64,000 nucleotides of DNA from Schleiferilactobacillus perolens DSM 12744 (GTDB lineage Bacteria; Bacillota; Bacilli; Lactobacillales; Lactobacillaceae): the NCBI RefSeq assembly GCF_001435585.1, contig NZ_AZEC01000001.1, positions 124,001 through 188,000 of the forward strand, written 5' to 3'. The stretch's first letter is position 1, and each line of letters begins with the position of its first letter. Shown here in pieces: positions 1 through 8,643 of this stretch. A program made the translations under genes and the position numbers. The notes under the pieces were generated by a model. It was not told where the DNA came from and did not search any database. It saw nothing but the letters and a program-made list of their open reading frames with translations.

Positions 1-1
1 C

Positions 2-892
2 ATCGCCCGGATATATGTATGGTTGTCCGGCAAAAAGCGACTGGTGATTCACATGCCAGATGGGGTGCCGCCAATGGTCTCCCAGTCGTTTGAACCACTG
101 CTTGTTTCCCTACTGATCATTCTGGGCGTCGTCGCTGTCCGGATCGTGTTAGGATTTACACCGCTCAAAAATATTTTCTCTTTAGTGCAAATGGTGATTG
201 GCGGGCCATTATTGAAACTTGGCAGTTCTGCACCGGCATTAATTGCAATCACAGTAATTGCTAACGGCCTATTTTTCTTCGGAATCCATCCCAATGCGAT
301 TAATTCTGCACTGATGCCATTGCTCTTAACGTTTGCGATGGCCAACGTTGAAGCAGCGCAAAAGGGTTTGGCCATGCCCTACAAAGACATTATGATTTTG
401 AACAGCTTCTTGAATAACGATGCCGTCGGAAGTACGCTGAGTTTAATGGCTGTTATTCTGATTTTCTGTAAAAGTAAACGATATCGGTCGTTTTCTAAAG
501 TGGCAATTGTCCCCAACTTCTTCAATATTAACGAGCCGGTGATTTTTGGCCTCCCAATTATGCTCAACCCAGTACTACTTTTACCATTCCTGATTAGTAC
601 AGTGGTCACTGCGTCCATCGGTTATTTAGGTTCTATTACCGGGTTCATTGCGACGTATAATCAGGCCCTGGCGCTTGGCATTCCCTGGACAATGCCAAAA
701 GTTATCACAAGCTTCTTCACAATGGGCTGGCAGGGTGTTGCATTACGAATTCTGTGCTTTGTACTAGTCGGTGCAATTTATTTACCCTTTATCAAAGCGC
801 TCGACAAGAAAGAGCTGGATAAAGAAAAGCTGGATCTCGCGCATGAGCAACTCACGGCGGAGAAAGCATCGATGAATCTTGTGAAGGAGTAA
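2..892 (+). CDS. PTS EIIC component, cellobiose/lactose family (5'-truncated by window edge)
   Basis: Membrane permease of a sugar phosphotransferase system; it carries a beta-glucoside-type disaccharide across the membrane while EIIB phosphorylates it. The frame is open to the first base, so the N-terminal third lies outside the window; 296 residues remain. Visible family motifs are HMPDGVPPMV near the new N-terminus, FFFGIHP (conserved His) and FNINEPVIFGLP (conserved Glu), with several hydrophobic helices and a charged C-terminal tail rich in Lys and Glu. The stop is 7 bases before the ROK gene, whose ribosome site AAGGAG lies inside this gene's end, so the two are co-transcribed. No EIIA or EIIB is seen next to it. 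Family sure, substrate unknown. Confidence 0.9.
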   Translation: MARIYVWLSGKKRLVIHMPDGVPPMVSQSFEPLLVSLLIILGVVAVRIVLGFTPLKNIFSLVQMVIGGPLLKLGSSAPALIAITVIANGLFFFGIHPNAINSALMPLLLTFAMANVEAAQKGLAMPYKDIMILNSFLNNDAVGSTLSLMAVILIFCKSKRYRSFSKVAIVPNFFNINEPVIFGLPIMLNPVLLLPFLISTVVTASIGYLGSITGFIATYNQALALGIPWTMPKVITSFFTMGWQGVALRILCFVLVGAIYLPFIKALDKKELDKEKLDLAHEQLTAEKASMNLVKE

Positions 893-899
893 CGAAACA

Positions 900-1793
900 A
901 TGAAATTATTAGCAGTCGATGTTGGCGGCACATATACCAAATATGCACGATACGATTCTGAGGGAGAAAAACTGCGCGAACTTCCCAAGCAATTAACACC
1001 TCAGAGTACGACAAGTGACCTCATCAGCCAAATTGTTGGTGTTCAGAACACGCATCAGGACATCGAGGGAATCGCCATCAGTATGCCAGGCACTTTAGAT
1101 AACAGGACTGGATATATCTATCAGGGCGGTGCGTTACAGTACAATTCAGGCAAGAACATTGTAGAATTGCTGACTCAAGCGGCACATTGTCAAGTGGCAG
1201 TGGAAAATGATGCACGCTGTGCTGCGATGGCTGAGATGTGGAAAGGGAATTTGATTGGCATTAATAACGCACTCGTATTGGTCCTTGGTACTGGATTAGG
1301 GGGTGCCATTGTCCAAAATGGTGAGATTTATCGCGGTACGCATTTATATGCCGGAGAACTGTCAATCCTAATGACCAAGTCAATTACGGAATATGGCCTG
1401 CAAGCCGTTCTGGGTGCCCAGGTGGGAATCCCCGCTTTCGTGAATGAAGTGGGGGAAAAACTTGGCCGGAAGATTACAGGACCACAGCTATTTGAACTTG
1501 TTAAAGAGAGAAACGCAATAGCGACTGAGGCATTCCAACAGTACATCGACAACTTTGTCCCGCAGCTCTTCAATTTTCAAATTATGTACGACCCGCAAAA
1601 GATTTTAATCGGCGGCGGTGTCAGTAATAATCCTGTATTCGTGAACCAGTTACGACAGTCGCTTGAGGAGTTTTATGATCGTTTGCCGATTCATATTGCC
1701 CACGATCCTCTGGGTGTTTGTAAATTTGGCAGTGAAGCTAATCTGTTAGGTGCGGTCAAGAATTATCTTGATCGGGAGAGAGCATCGGAATAA
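900..1793 (+). CDS. ROK-family sugar kinase-like protein
   Basis: A 297-residue protein of the ROK (repressor, ORF, kinase) family, expected to phosphorylate a free hexose in the cytoplasm. The N-terminal ATP-binding motif DVGGTYTKYA, the acidic centre VENDARCA and the glycine-rich LGTGLGGAIVQNG are present, as is a C-terminal LIGGGVSNNP segment. It has no N-terminal helix-turn-helix, so it is not a ROK repressor. It lacks the CxCGxxGC zinc motif found in most ROK kinases (compare the proteins at 59192 and 35229), placing it in the zinc-less subgroup whose substrates vary. It follows an EIIC gene by 7 bases. The role is probably to rescue the non-phosphorylated sugar released from a disaccharide phosphate; this is inference. 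Confidence 0.85.
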   Translation: MKLLAVDVGGTYTKYARYDSEGEKLRELPKQLTPQSTTSDLISQIVGVQNTHQDIEGIAISMPGTLDNRTGYIYQGGALQYNSGKNIVELLTQAAHCQVAVENDARCAAMAEMWKGNLIGINNALVLVLGTGLGGAIVQNGEIYRGTHLYAGELSILMTKSITEYGLQAVLGAQVGIPAFVNEVGEKLGRKITGPQLFELVKERNAIATEAFQQYIDNFVPQLFNFQIMYDPQKILIGGGVSNNPVFVNQLRQSLEEFYDRLPIHIAHDPLGVCKFGSEANLLGAVKNYLDRERASE

Positions 1794-1799
1794 AGCAAG

Positions 1800-1845
1800 G
1801 GGGACACACTACTTGGCAATCGCTTTTGCCAAGTAGTGTGTCCCC
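1800..1845. terminator. 20-bp perfect hairpin between convergent genes
   Basis: Positions 1800-1819 and 1826-1845 are perfect reverse complements around a 6-base loop. It sits between two convergent gene ends (stops at 1793 and 1862), so it can stop transcription from both sides. Neither side has a clear run of T, so it is not a textbook intrinsic terminator. Confidence 0.6.
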
Positions 1846-1861
1846 GTTTGATGTGTCGTTT

Positions 1862-3286
1862 TTAAGCCTGTGACCGATAGGCAAATCGGGTCGAATAATT
1901 CAGTTGTTTCGTTTCAATGAGCTCGTGGTACCACAAACCAGACTTCTTTAGATGCCTGGCAAGATTATCTTCAAGATCAATCTCAACTAAACCGTAGCGG
2001 TTCTTAAAGGCATTCATGGGAGATACATTATCCGTAAACGCCCAAAGCATATACCCTTCGCAATTTGCGCCTTCATGAACCGCTTTAAGCAACCACCAGA
2101 GATGCTCACTAATGAAGTTGATGCGGTAATCATCCTGAATTTGACCTGATGAGTTCTTAAAGCGGCGCTCGTTTTCAGTGCCCATCCCATTTTCACTAAT
2201 GAACCAAGGGAAATTGTTATAATCATCACGCATCACCTTGGCCATGTCGTACATCATTGGCGGGTAAATCTCCCATCCCCGAGAGTTGTTCATCTTTCGG
2301 CCAGGAAGTTCAAAATCGCTGTAGTACTTCCTGGGATTAAATGGAGCGGACGGATCCCACTGATGTTCCGGTGTTTTCACACGTTTTGGGAAGTAAAGAT
2401 TAAGGCCAATTACGTCAATTGTGTTGGCCTTAATTAAGGCTAGTTCTTCATCAGTGGAGTTAAACAGGATGTGATTATCACTGAGCAATTTAATTAATTC
2501 TGGTGAGTAATCTCCTTTAATCAGCGGATCTGTAAAGACCCGATTATAAAGTAGATCGAATCTTTTCGCTGCGAGAACATCTAGTTGGTTGTTAGTCGCA
2601 CGCGGATACGCAAATTCCCAATTATGGATAATACCAATTCTACCACTTTGGCTAGATGAGCGAAAAGCCTGTACGGTTAATGCAGTAGCTAAGACTTTAT
2701 TATAGTTGCACTGCATCCACTTTTTTGGATTTAAATCATGAGGATAACGAAGGCCATCTAAATGAATACGGGTCTGCGGCACAATTGGCTCGTTGAAAGT
2801 GAACCATTGGTGGACGCGATCCCCGTATCGTTCAAACAAGATCTTTGCGTAACCCACGAAAAGATCAACTACTCTTTTGCTATTCCATCCATCATATTTG
2901 TCAATCAAGAATTGCGGCACTTCATAGTGTTCGATCGCAATCATTGGTTCAACATTTGCCGAAATCAGCGCATTAATGACATTGTTGACATGATCGGCGT
3001 AGTCCTCATCCACCACTAAGTTTTCGTAATCCGTAAAAAATCGTGACCAGTTAATGGAAGTTCGATAATGACTAAGACCAATTTCTTTCATGAGAGCAAC
3101 ATCTTCCGAATATCGGGTCATAAAATCGGTGGCAACGTCAGGACCTTTACCCTCATGCCACACAAAATATTCGTGCTTAAACCAATCATCGAGATAAGAG
3201 TCCTGGCCGGCTTTCTTTCCGTGCCAGCCTTCTGTTTGCCAAGCTGATGAAGCAGCACCAAGCATAAAGCCTTCGGGAATCTGCAT
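1862..3286 (-). CDS. GH1 beta-glucosidase / 6-phospho-beta-glucosidase
   Basis: Cytoplasmic family 1 glycoside hydrolase of 474 residues, the usual length. The acid/base Glu is in TFNEP (around residue 165) and the nucleophile Glu in ISENGMG (around residue 370); the N-terminal LGAASSAWQTEG motif is the family start. The C-terminal loop reads NVSPMNAFKNRYG. A Ser stands where non-phospho enzymes have Glu and the Tyr of the phosphate pocket is there, but the expected Lys is Asn, with a Lys one place earlier. A 6-phospho substrate is therefore likely but not certain. The start ATG has GAGGAGG 9 bases upstream. It lies 16 bases downstream of the EIIC gene on the same strand and is the second gene of that operon. 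Confidence 0.9.
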   Translation of the reverse strand: MQIPEGFMLGAASSAWQTEGWHGKKAGQDSYLDDWFKHEYFVWHEGKGPDVATDFMTRYSEDVALMKEIGLSHYRTSINWSRFFTDYENLVVDEDYADHVNNVINALISANVEPMIAIEHYEVPQFLIDKYDGWNSKRVVDLFVGYAKILFERYGDRVHQWFTFNEPIVPQTRIHLDGLRYPHDLNPKKWMQCNYNKVLATALTVQAFRSSSQSGRIGIIHNWEFAYPRATNNQLDVLAAKRFDLLYNRVFTDPLIKGDYSPELIKLLSDNHILFNSTDEELALIKANTIDVIGLNLYFPKRVKTPEHQWDPSAPFNPRKYYSDFELPGRKMNNSRGWEIYPPMMYDMAKVMRDDYNNFPWFISENGMGTENERRFKNSSGQIQDDYRINFISEHLWWLLKAVHEGANCEGYMLWAFTDNVSPMNAFKNRYGLVEIDLEDNLARHLKKSGLWYHELIETKQLNYSTRFAYRSQA

Positions 3287-3302
3287 TGTATTATTCCTCC
3301 TC

Positions 3303-4601
3303 TTACAAGTCTTGTTTAGGATTCATCCGGTTCATTGCTTGCACAAAAGGCAAGTAGATCAATATTGAGACAATGATACAGATGACTTGGGTTGCGACTG
3401 CTCCCCAGTTACCACCTGTGGCCAACCAGCCACTAATCAGAGGTGGCGTTGGCCAGGGAACCATCACGTATGCCCTGGCGGCAAACCCCCAGGCGGTTGC
3501 GAAGTAGCCAATGGTTCCGGTAACCAGCGGAGTAATGATGAATGGAATGCCCATGATCGGATTTAGCACAATCGGTAAACCAAAAATAAGTGGTTCGTTG
3601 ATATTGAACAGACCTGGAACAAAGCTAAGTTTGACAATTGAACGTGTGTCTTCACGCTTACTCGCAATAAGGACGGCAATCATTAAGCCAATGGTGACAC
3701 CGGATCCGCCCATTGACATGTACATATCCCAAAATGGCATCGTGATGATGTTTGGTAATGCCTTACCTGCATTGAAAGCCTCTGTGTTTGCCGCGATAGC
3801 AGCCAACAGTAGTGGTTCACGAACTGGTTTGATCATTTGATTTCCATGAATACCAATCAACCAGAAAATTTGTGCGACTAACATTAAAGTTAAAATCCCA
3901 GGAAGACCTTGTACTACGTTTTGCAAAGGCTTCTGAACCAGATTGTAGATGATGTCGTATAAGTACATTCCGGTCATTTTCTGGATGAGAAAAGCGCTTG
4001 TGCCAATAATGCCGACTGAAAGCATGGTTGGAATGAGCGCCGAGAAGCTGCGTGAAACATTTGGCGGTACACTGTCTGGCATCGTGATAATGAGCGATTT
4101 TCGAGTTGATAACCATGCATATAACTCTACCGAAACGATGGCAATGAACATTCCTAGGAATAACCCTTTGGTATCAGTGTATTGTTTTGCAAAAACGTTG
4201 GCGATTTCCAATGTTTTCTTGCCATCAAGATACTGATAAACAGAAGGGTTGACGGTGATGTAACTCATGAGGGCAATGATGCCAGGAAAATACCCTTCAA
4301 TGTGATTTCGCTTGCCCATCTCGATACCGATTAGGAATACGGCATAAATTGTGAAAAAACTCAAAGTAGCGTAATTGATTGCATCAGATATTGGCTTTAG
4401 TTGAACCAACCACCCTAATGCCTTGATCTTGGCTAATCCGTTGACATTATCAAATACCATACTGGAAAACAAAGTCGCAAAAGCACCAGTGATGATGATG
4501 GGGATCAACGAATAAAATGAATCTTTGATCGCCGATATGTATCTGTTGCTGTTGACGGCTAAAGCAACACGGTTAAGGCCCCCAATAACTTTCTCCTTCA
4601 A
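3303..4601 (-). CDS. PTS EIIC component, cellobiose/lactose family (orphan)
   Basis: Integral membrane sugar permease, 432 residues, full length for the family. Motifs: ITMPDSVPPNVSRSF in the middle, LIGIHGNQ with the conserved His, and LFNINEPLIFGLP with the conserved Glu. The start codon is TTG, placed by AAAGGAGG 7 bases upstream; no better ATG exists. It is first in an operon with the GH1 gene and has no EIIA or EIIB gene beside it, so it must use partners encoded elsewhere. The promoter at 4650-4678 carries a cre-like site. The substrate is probably a beta-glucoside, judged only from the neighbour. Confidence 0.92.
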   Translation of the reverse strand: MKEKVIGGLNRVALAVNSNRYISAIKDSFYSLIPIIITGAFATLFSSMVFDNVNGLAKIKALGWLVQLKPISDAINYATLSFFTIYAVFLIGIEMGKRNHIEGYFPGIIALMSYITVNPSVYQYLDGKKTLEIANVFAKQYTDTKGLFLGMFIAIVSVELYAWLSTRKSLIITMPDSVPPNVSRSFSALIPTMLSVGIIGTSAFLIQKMTGMYLYDIIYNLVQKPLQNVVQGLPGILTLMLVAQIFWLIGIHGNQMIKPVREPLLLAAIAANTEAFNAGKALPNIITMPFWDMYMSMGGSGVTIGLMIAVLIASKREDTRSIVKLSFVPGLFNINEPLIFGLPIVLNPIMGIPFIITPLVTGTIGYFATAWGFAARAYVMVPWPTPPLISGWLATGGNWGAVATQVICIIVSILIYLPFVQAMNRMNPKQDL

Positions 4602-4636
4602 AATAATTCCTCCTTTGTAAAGTTCAGTAATGAACG

Positions 4637-4650
4637 GGATAACGCTTACA
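4637..4650 (-). promoter_or_regulatory. cre-like operator for the EIIC-GH1 operon
   Basis: The minus-strand 14-mer TGTAAGCGTTATCC fits the catabolite-responsive element consensus TGNAANCGNWNNCA except for the last base. It lies just downstream of the -10 box, where CcpA binding would block transcription start. Confidence 0.65.
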
Positions 4651-4678
4651 CGTTACCAAAGCACATTCTAGATGTCAA
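4650..4678 (-). promoter_or_regulatory. Promoter of the EIIC-GH1 operon
   Basis: On the minus strand TTGACA (4673-4678) is followed after 17 bases by TAACGT (4650-4655). The -35 box is perfect and the -10 box matches 4 of 6. It is the best promoter in the 400-base gap between divergent genes at 4602-5058. Confidence 0.65.
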
Positions 4679-4896
4679 TAGTTTTCAAAAACAGGTTGAA
4701 ACGATGTAAATTACTTTCAATGGTGACACCCCGACTGGACGTTTCAGGATCAGAATGACGTGCGACGTGATAAACAGTCAGAACTTGTTGATGTACAAAA
4801 CAGACCAATATTTTTTAAACCGTGAGAAAGCTCATGCGGTCACGAATTATGCGCACGATACCACGATCAGTACTAGTTAAAAATCGAAAAACAGGC

Positions 4897-4926
4897 TTGA
4901 CAAAAATTGAAGAAAGCCTTTACACT
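4897..4926 (+). promoter_or_regulatory. Promoter of the GntR-PTS-SIS operon
   Basis: TTGACA at 4897-4902 and TACACT at 4921-4926 with an 18-base spacer. It points toward the two GntR genes. The rest of the 4680-4896 stretch shows no gene or strong structure. Confidence 0.6.
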
Positions 4927-4946
4927 AATGCTGGCATCAAAAACAG

Positions 4947-4960
4947 GCATACATGTATGC
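4947..4960 (+). promoter_or_regulatory. 14-bp perfect palindrome, probable GntR operator
   Basis: GCATACATGTATGC is a perfect palindrome about 14 bases after the predicted transcription start. Regulators of the GntR/HutC type bind short palindromes in such positions, so one or both GntR proteins encoded directly downstream may bind here and autoregulate the operon. The site is seen; the binding partner is inference. Confidence 0.55.
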
Positions 4961-5058
4961 ATAAATTTTCGAAATAGGCGCTAATCAGGCGATTATGAAA
5001 AAACTATGCAAACATGGACAGAGCCAATGACTACCAAAAATGTTATGGGAATGATCAA

Positions 5059-5805
5059 ATGGAATATCGGGATGTAAGTCCAACAGTTCAGGCAGAAGAA
5101 ATGCTCAGATATCTGACAAATGGAATGACTGATGGTGAATCCTTTCCGTCAGAAAGAACGTTGACGGAAAAGATTGGTATCAGCAGAACATCGTTGCATG
5201 CCGCAATTACGCAGTTACGCAACTCAGGTGAGGTAACTTCTCAGGAACGCCGGGGAATGACAGTGAATAAAAAGGCCATATTAAATATGCTGGATATGTC
5301 CTCAATGTCTGATGAATTGAACCACGCTGGGAAAAAGCTGACTATTCGTTTTCTGAATAGTCAGATTCGACCCGCCGAACCTGTAGAGGAAGCATTTTTA
5401 ACAGTCGGTGATGGAAAAGTTGTCGAGATATCGCGGGTCCGTGACTTGAACGAAGTACCGGTGACATTTGAAAGGGCAGTTTTGATTGCGGACAAGTTTC
5501 CACAACTTGAGAAAGTTGACTTCACGAATCGCTCGTTATACCAAACCTTAGCGAGCAAATACCAAATTAAGGCAACATATGGGCGTGAGGAAATTGCTTA
5601 TTGTGCGGCTGATGATTTTTTGGCCTCGAAACTCAGTGTGCAAGTTGGAGAACCATTATATCGAGTAGTCAGTCGGACATATGATCAACACGACCAGCCG
5701 CTGGAGTACACAACCCAATATTTAGTTGGGAAGCATATTAAGTATCGCTTTTACGCAAAAGGCATATTCGACTATCGGGAGGATGATACCAATGACTCTG
5801 TTTGA
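5059..5805 (+). CDS. GntR/HutC-family transcriptional regulator with UTRA domain (first of a tandem pair)
   Basis: DNA-binding regulator of 248 residues. A winged helix at about residues 5-70 contains SFPSERTLTEKIGISRTSLH, the typical GntR recognition region, and is followed by a UTRA effector domain (residues 90-240) that in this family usually binds a phosphorylated sugar. The frame extends to an ATG at 5014, but neither start has a strong ribosome site; 5059 (MEYRDVS) fits family N-termini better. It is first in the operon that runs to 11154 and overlaps the second GntR gene by 14 bases. Its likely target is the palindrome at 4947-4960 and its likely effector a fructosamine phosphate or similar; both are inference. 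Confidence 0.85.
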   Translation: MEYRDVSPTVQAEEMLRYLTNGMTDGESFPSERTLTEKIGISRTSLHAAITQLRNSGEVTSQERRGMTVNKKAILNMLDMSSMSDELNHAGKKLTIRFLNSQIRPAEPVEEAFLTVGDGKVVEISRVRDLNEVPVTFERAVLIADKFPQLEKVDFTNRSLYQTLASKYQIKATYGREEIAYCAADDFLASKLSVQVGEPLYRVVSRTYDQHDQPLEYTTQYLVGKHIKYRFYAKGIFDYREDDTNDSV

Positions 5806-6478
5806 GGATATTGCAGATGAAATATCCCAAAGAATTAACGAGGGATTTTATTCTGCCAATTCGTCATTACCAAACGAGATCGAATTGCAGGCAAAATACG
5901 GTGTCAGTCGGTCAACGGTGCGTAAAGCAATAGACATACTGGTTGAACAACATAAAGTCGTGCGAAAAAGGGGAGTGGGATTATTTCTTGCGCCGGAAAT
6001 CTCAGCACAGAATATTTTAGAAATGACAGGTATTGCGAAGCCGGCCAGCATTGATGATTTCAAAGTTATCATGCGTGATAAGTACTTGCGAAAAGCAGGT
6101 CCGCTTTTTGCGCACCTACTACATATACAGGAAAATGAGCTTGTATATTATGTCAGCTTTCTGCAGCAGGGTGGGGAGAAGGTCACTAAAGAAGTATTGA
6201 TACTACCGCTACAATATTTTCCGGATTTTGATGTCTCAGTGCTCAAAGTCGTTACAGTACTTGAGGCGATGAGCTCAGGAAAAAGAAAAGTAGCTGACAT
6301 GGAACAGCAGCTTCAGTTGATCACGGGATCAACTGAGCTGGTGAAACAACTGCAAATTTCGGAGAACGCGCCGGTATTTAAAACGGTCAATTTTATGTAT
6401 ACAGAGGGCGGTGATCCCATTGCGCTAGAAACACGATTCGAACCGGCAGAAGTAACGAAGTATGTGGTTGATTTCTAA
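5792..6478 (+). CDS. GntR-family transcriptional regulator with UTRA domain (second of a tandem pair)
   Basis: A second GntR protein of 228 residues directly behind the first. The winged helix contains SSLPNEIELQAKYGVSRSTV and KAIDILVEQ; a UTRA-type domain follows and ends in GGDPIALETRF, the usual last strands. The start ATG at 5792 has GGGAGG 8 bases upstream and lies inside the end of the previous gene, so the two are translationally coupled. It precedes the EIIB gene by 20 bases with no room for a promoter. The pair differ clearly from each other in sequence, so this is not a recent duplication. They may form a heteromer or sense two related substrates; this is not shown by the sequence. 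Confidence 0.88.
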   Translation: MTLFEDIADEISQRINEGFYSANSSLPNEIELQAKYGVSRSTVRKAIDILVEQHKVVRKRGVGLFLAPEISAQNILEMTGIAKPASIDDFKVIMRDKYLRKAGPLFAHLLHIQENELVYYVSFLQQGGEKVTKEVLILPLQYFPDFDVSVLKVVTVLEAMSSGKRKVADMEQQLQLITGSTELVKQLQISENAPVFKTVNFMYTEGGDPIALETRFEPAEVTKYVVDF

Positions 6479-6498
6479 AATGAAATGGAGGATCTATC

Positions 6499-6969
6499 AT
6501 GATCAAATTATTACGTGTCGATCATCGCCTTTTACATGGTCAAGTGGCAGTTTCGTGGTTTAATTCGCTGGATGTCAACACGATTCTAATCGCTAACGAT
6601 GCGGTAGCCCAAGACGATTTCCGCAAGTCTGCGATTCGGCTAGCCAAACCAGAAAACGCAAAGCTAGTAATGAAGTCAATCAGTGACAGCGTGGCCGCAA
6701 TAAATTCGGGAGTGACCGATAAGTATAAGATGCTAGTCGTTGTTGAGTCTGTTGATGATGCGGATCGGTTGATTCGAGGAAGTAAAGAAAAAATCGCAGC
6801 ATTAAATGTAGGCGGTACCAAACCGCGAGAGGGTACCATTAATTATTCCAAGGCCGTCAATTTAACTAGTGAAGAGGCTGAGAAGTTAGCGGCTTTAGAA
6901 CACGATGGCGTGAATGTCTACTTGCAGCAAGTGCCTAACGAAACAGCTGAGAAGTTCTCAAAAAAATAG
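6499..6969 (+). CDS. PTS EIIB component, mannose/sorbose family
   Basis: Cytoplasmic phosphocarrier of 156 residues. The N-terminus LLRVDHRLLHGQV is the family signature and its second His (about residue 13) is the expected phosphorylation site. The length is normal for a single-domain EIIB. ATG is preceded by GGAGG at 8 bases. It is followed by EIIC, EIID, two SIS-domain genes and, last, EIIA, so the four PTS proteins are separate polypeptides in one operon. It passes phosphate from EIIA to the incoming sugar. In view of the SIS genes, the substrate is probably a glycated amino acid (fructoselysine or glucoselysine) or an amino sugar. Confidence 0.92.
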   Translation: MIKLLRVDHRLLHGQVAVSWFNSLDVNTILIANDAVAQDDFRKSAIRLAKPENAKLVMKSISDSVAAINSGVTDKYKMLVVVESVDDADRLIRGSKEKIAALNVGGTKPREGTINYSKAVNLTSEEAEKLAALEHDGVNVYLQQVPNETAEKFSKK

Positions 6970-6985
6970 AGAGGAGATGTGCTAA

Positions 6986-7828
6986 ATGAGTCCAATTATT
7001 ACTGCGATTCTTCTGGCCTTAACTGCCATGTTAGCTAACGGAGAGTATTTCTTGGGATCGTCTATGCTTTCTAGGCCATTAGTGACTTGTACAATTGCCG
7101 GTATCATTATGGGCAATGTCCACGCTGGTATTGTGATGGGTGCGACACTCGAGTTGGCGTTTATCGGTTCATTTTCAATTGGCGCATCAATTCCACCAGA
7201 AATTATCTCGGGTAGTATTCTGGGAACTGCTTTCGCCATTGGTGCAGGGAAAAGCACAGCCGTAGCACTGACGCTGGGAATTCCGATTGCATCACTTGTA
7301 TTAATTATTAAAAACCTTTGCTTCATTTTTATCTTGCCATTCTTTGTGCATAAAGCGGATCAGTACGCTGCTGAAGGTGATGATAAGGGTGTCGGTAGAA
7401 TGAATCTGTTGGGCGGTTTTTTCTCAGTCAACTTGCCCATTGGCTTGATCGTGGGTATTTCATATGTTTTGGGCAGTCCTATGATCAAAGCGTTTCTTGG
7501 AATTATTCCGAAATTCGTGATTAATGGTTTAGGCATTGCCACAGGATTGCTCCCTGCATACGGGTTTGCACTTTTATTGAAATTGATGATTAATAAGCGA
7601 AATGTCGTATTCTTCGTTCTTGGATTTGCTCTGGCTGTCTATTTGAAAGTGCCAGTGACTGGGGTAGCCATTTTTGGTGGTTGCTTGGCACTTATACTGA
7701 CTGGTTATGCGGCATTTAAAGCACACGGTGAACCGACGGCAGCCACTGCAGGTCCGGCTCCCGAGAGAAATAGTACAAACAGTTCGGACAAAAATGGAGG
7801 CATCGATTATGAAGATGAAGAGTTCTAA
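6986..7828 (+). CDS. PTS EIIC component, mannose/sorbose family
   Basis: Membrane permease of 280 residues, about 30 more than the family minimum. It has many hydrophobic helices with the family pattern GIIMGNVHAGIVMGATLELAFIG in the first quarter. The last 40 residues are hydrophilic and end in DYEDEEF. This tail contains the start of the EIID gene, which overlaps by 20 bases. The same ending (EDEEF) also closes the EIIA protein at 11154, because 20 of 21 bases are shared between the two places. RBS GAGGAG lies 8 bases before the ATG. Confidence 0.92.
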   Translation: MSPIITAILLALTAMLANGEYFLGSSMLSRPLVTCTIAGIIMGNVHAGIVMGATLELAFIGSFSIGASIPPEIISGSILGTAFAIGAGKSTAVALTLGIPIASLVLIIKNLCFIFILPFFVHKADQYAAEGDDKGVGRMNLLGGFFSVNLPIGLIVGISYVLGSPMIKAFLGIIPKFVINGLGIATGLLPAYGFALLLKLMINKRNVVFFVLGFALAVYLKVPVTGVAIFGGCLALILTGYAAFKAHGEPTAATAGPAPERNSTNSSDKNGGIDYEDEEF

Positions 7829-8630
7829 ACTGCTGACGCGCAAAGACTTAATGAAAACATTCTGGCGCTCCTTCACGATGGAATGGGCTTGGAACTACGA
7901 GCGACAAATGAATCTAGGATATTCATATGCGATGATTCCCGCATTGCGCAAGATTTATAAGGGCCAAAAAGGGAAGATGGTATCTGCGCTCAAACGACAT
8001 CTTGAATTCTTTAATGTCACACCTTGGTTGTCGACATTTCCGCTAGGCATCTCCATTGCTATGGAAGAACAGAATGAGCTGAATCCAGATTTCGATCCAG
8101 AATCCATTAACAACATCAAAGTGGCGTTAATGGGTCCATTAAGTGGACTGGGTGACTCGTTTTTCTGGGGAACCCTGCGCGTGATTGCAACAGGGATCGG
8201 AACTTCGTTGGCGCTGCAAGGGAATATCTTAGGACCAATTCTTTTCCTGCTCATCTTCAATATTCCGGCAATCTTAGCGCGGTATTATGGGCTGTATCTT
8301 GGCTACAACATTGGCGCCAGCTTCATTGAAAAGGTTCAGAAAACAGGATTAATGGATCGCCTATCATATGGTGCTTCTGTTTTAGGCTTGGGAGTCGTAG
8401 GCGCGATGGTAGCGACAATGGTGACCCTAAATATGCCGTTAAAACTAGGTACGGGTAAAGGTGCAGCATCAGTCCAGAGCATTGCAGATGGTATTGTGCC
8501 AGGAATTCTCCCCCTTTTATTTACGCTGTTTGTTTTCTGGTTGGACAAAAAGGGGGTTAAAGCGCAGTGGATTCTATTGTTGATCGCTGCTATTGGCATT
8601 TTTGGTGCATGGACCGGAATCTTAGGATAA
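7809..8630 (+). CDS. PTS EIID component, mannose/sorbose family
   Basis: Second membrane subunit of the mannose-type permease, 273 residues. The N-terminal KDLMKTFWRSFTMEWAWNYE and the following HLEFFNVTPW are EIID hallmarks; C-terminal helices end in a short loop. The chosen ATG at 7809 has GGAGG 8 bases upstream and overlaps the EIIC gene by 20 bases, showing coupled translation; an ATG at 7815 is also possible. Only mannose-family systems have an EIID, so the class is certain. The next gene starts 13 bases downstream. Confidence 0.92.
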   Translation: MKMKSSKLLTRKDLMKTFWRSFTMEWAWNYERQMNLGYSYAMIPALRKIYKGQKGKMVSALKRHLEFFNVTPWLSTFPLGISIAMEEQNELNPDFDPESINNIKVALMGPLSGLGDSFFWGTLRVIATGIGTSLALQGNILGPILFLLIFNIPAILARYYGLYLGYNIGASFIEKVQKTGLMDRLSYGASVLGLGVVGAMVATMVTLNMPLKLGTGKGAASVQSIADGIVPGILPLLFTLFVFWLDKKGVKAQWILLLIAAIGIFGAWTGILG

Positions 8631-8643
8631 TGGGAGGCCTTTT

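Noticed and set aside
1800-1845. Mobile element end or attachment site suggested by the perfect 20-bp inverted repeat
   Set aside because: No transposase, no target duplication and no partner copy seen; its place between convergent genes fits a terminator.
5014-5058. Longer start for the first GntR gene
   Set aside because: Neither start has a good ribosome site, but the extra 15 residues are not typical of the family; left as an alternative.
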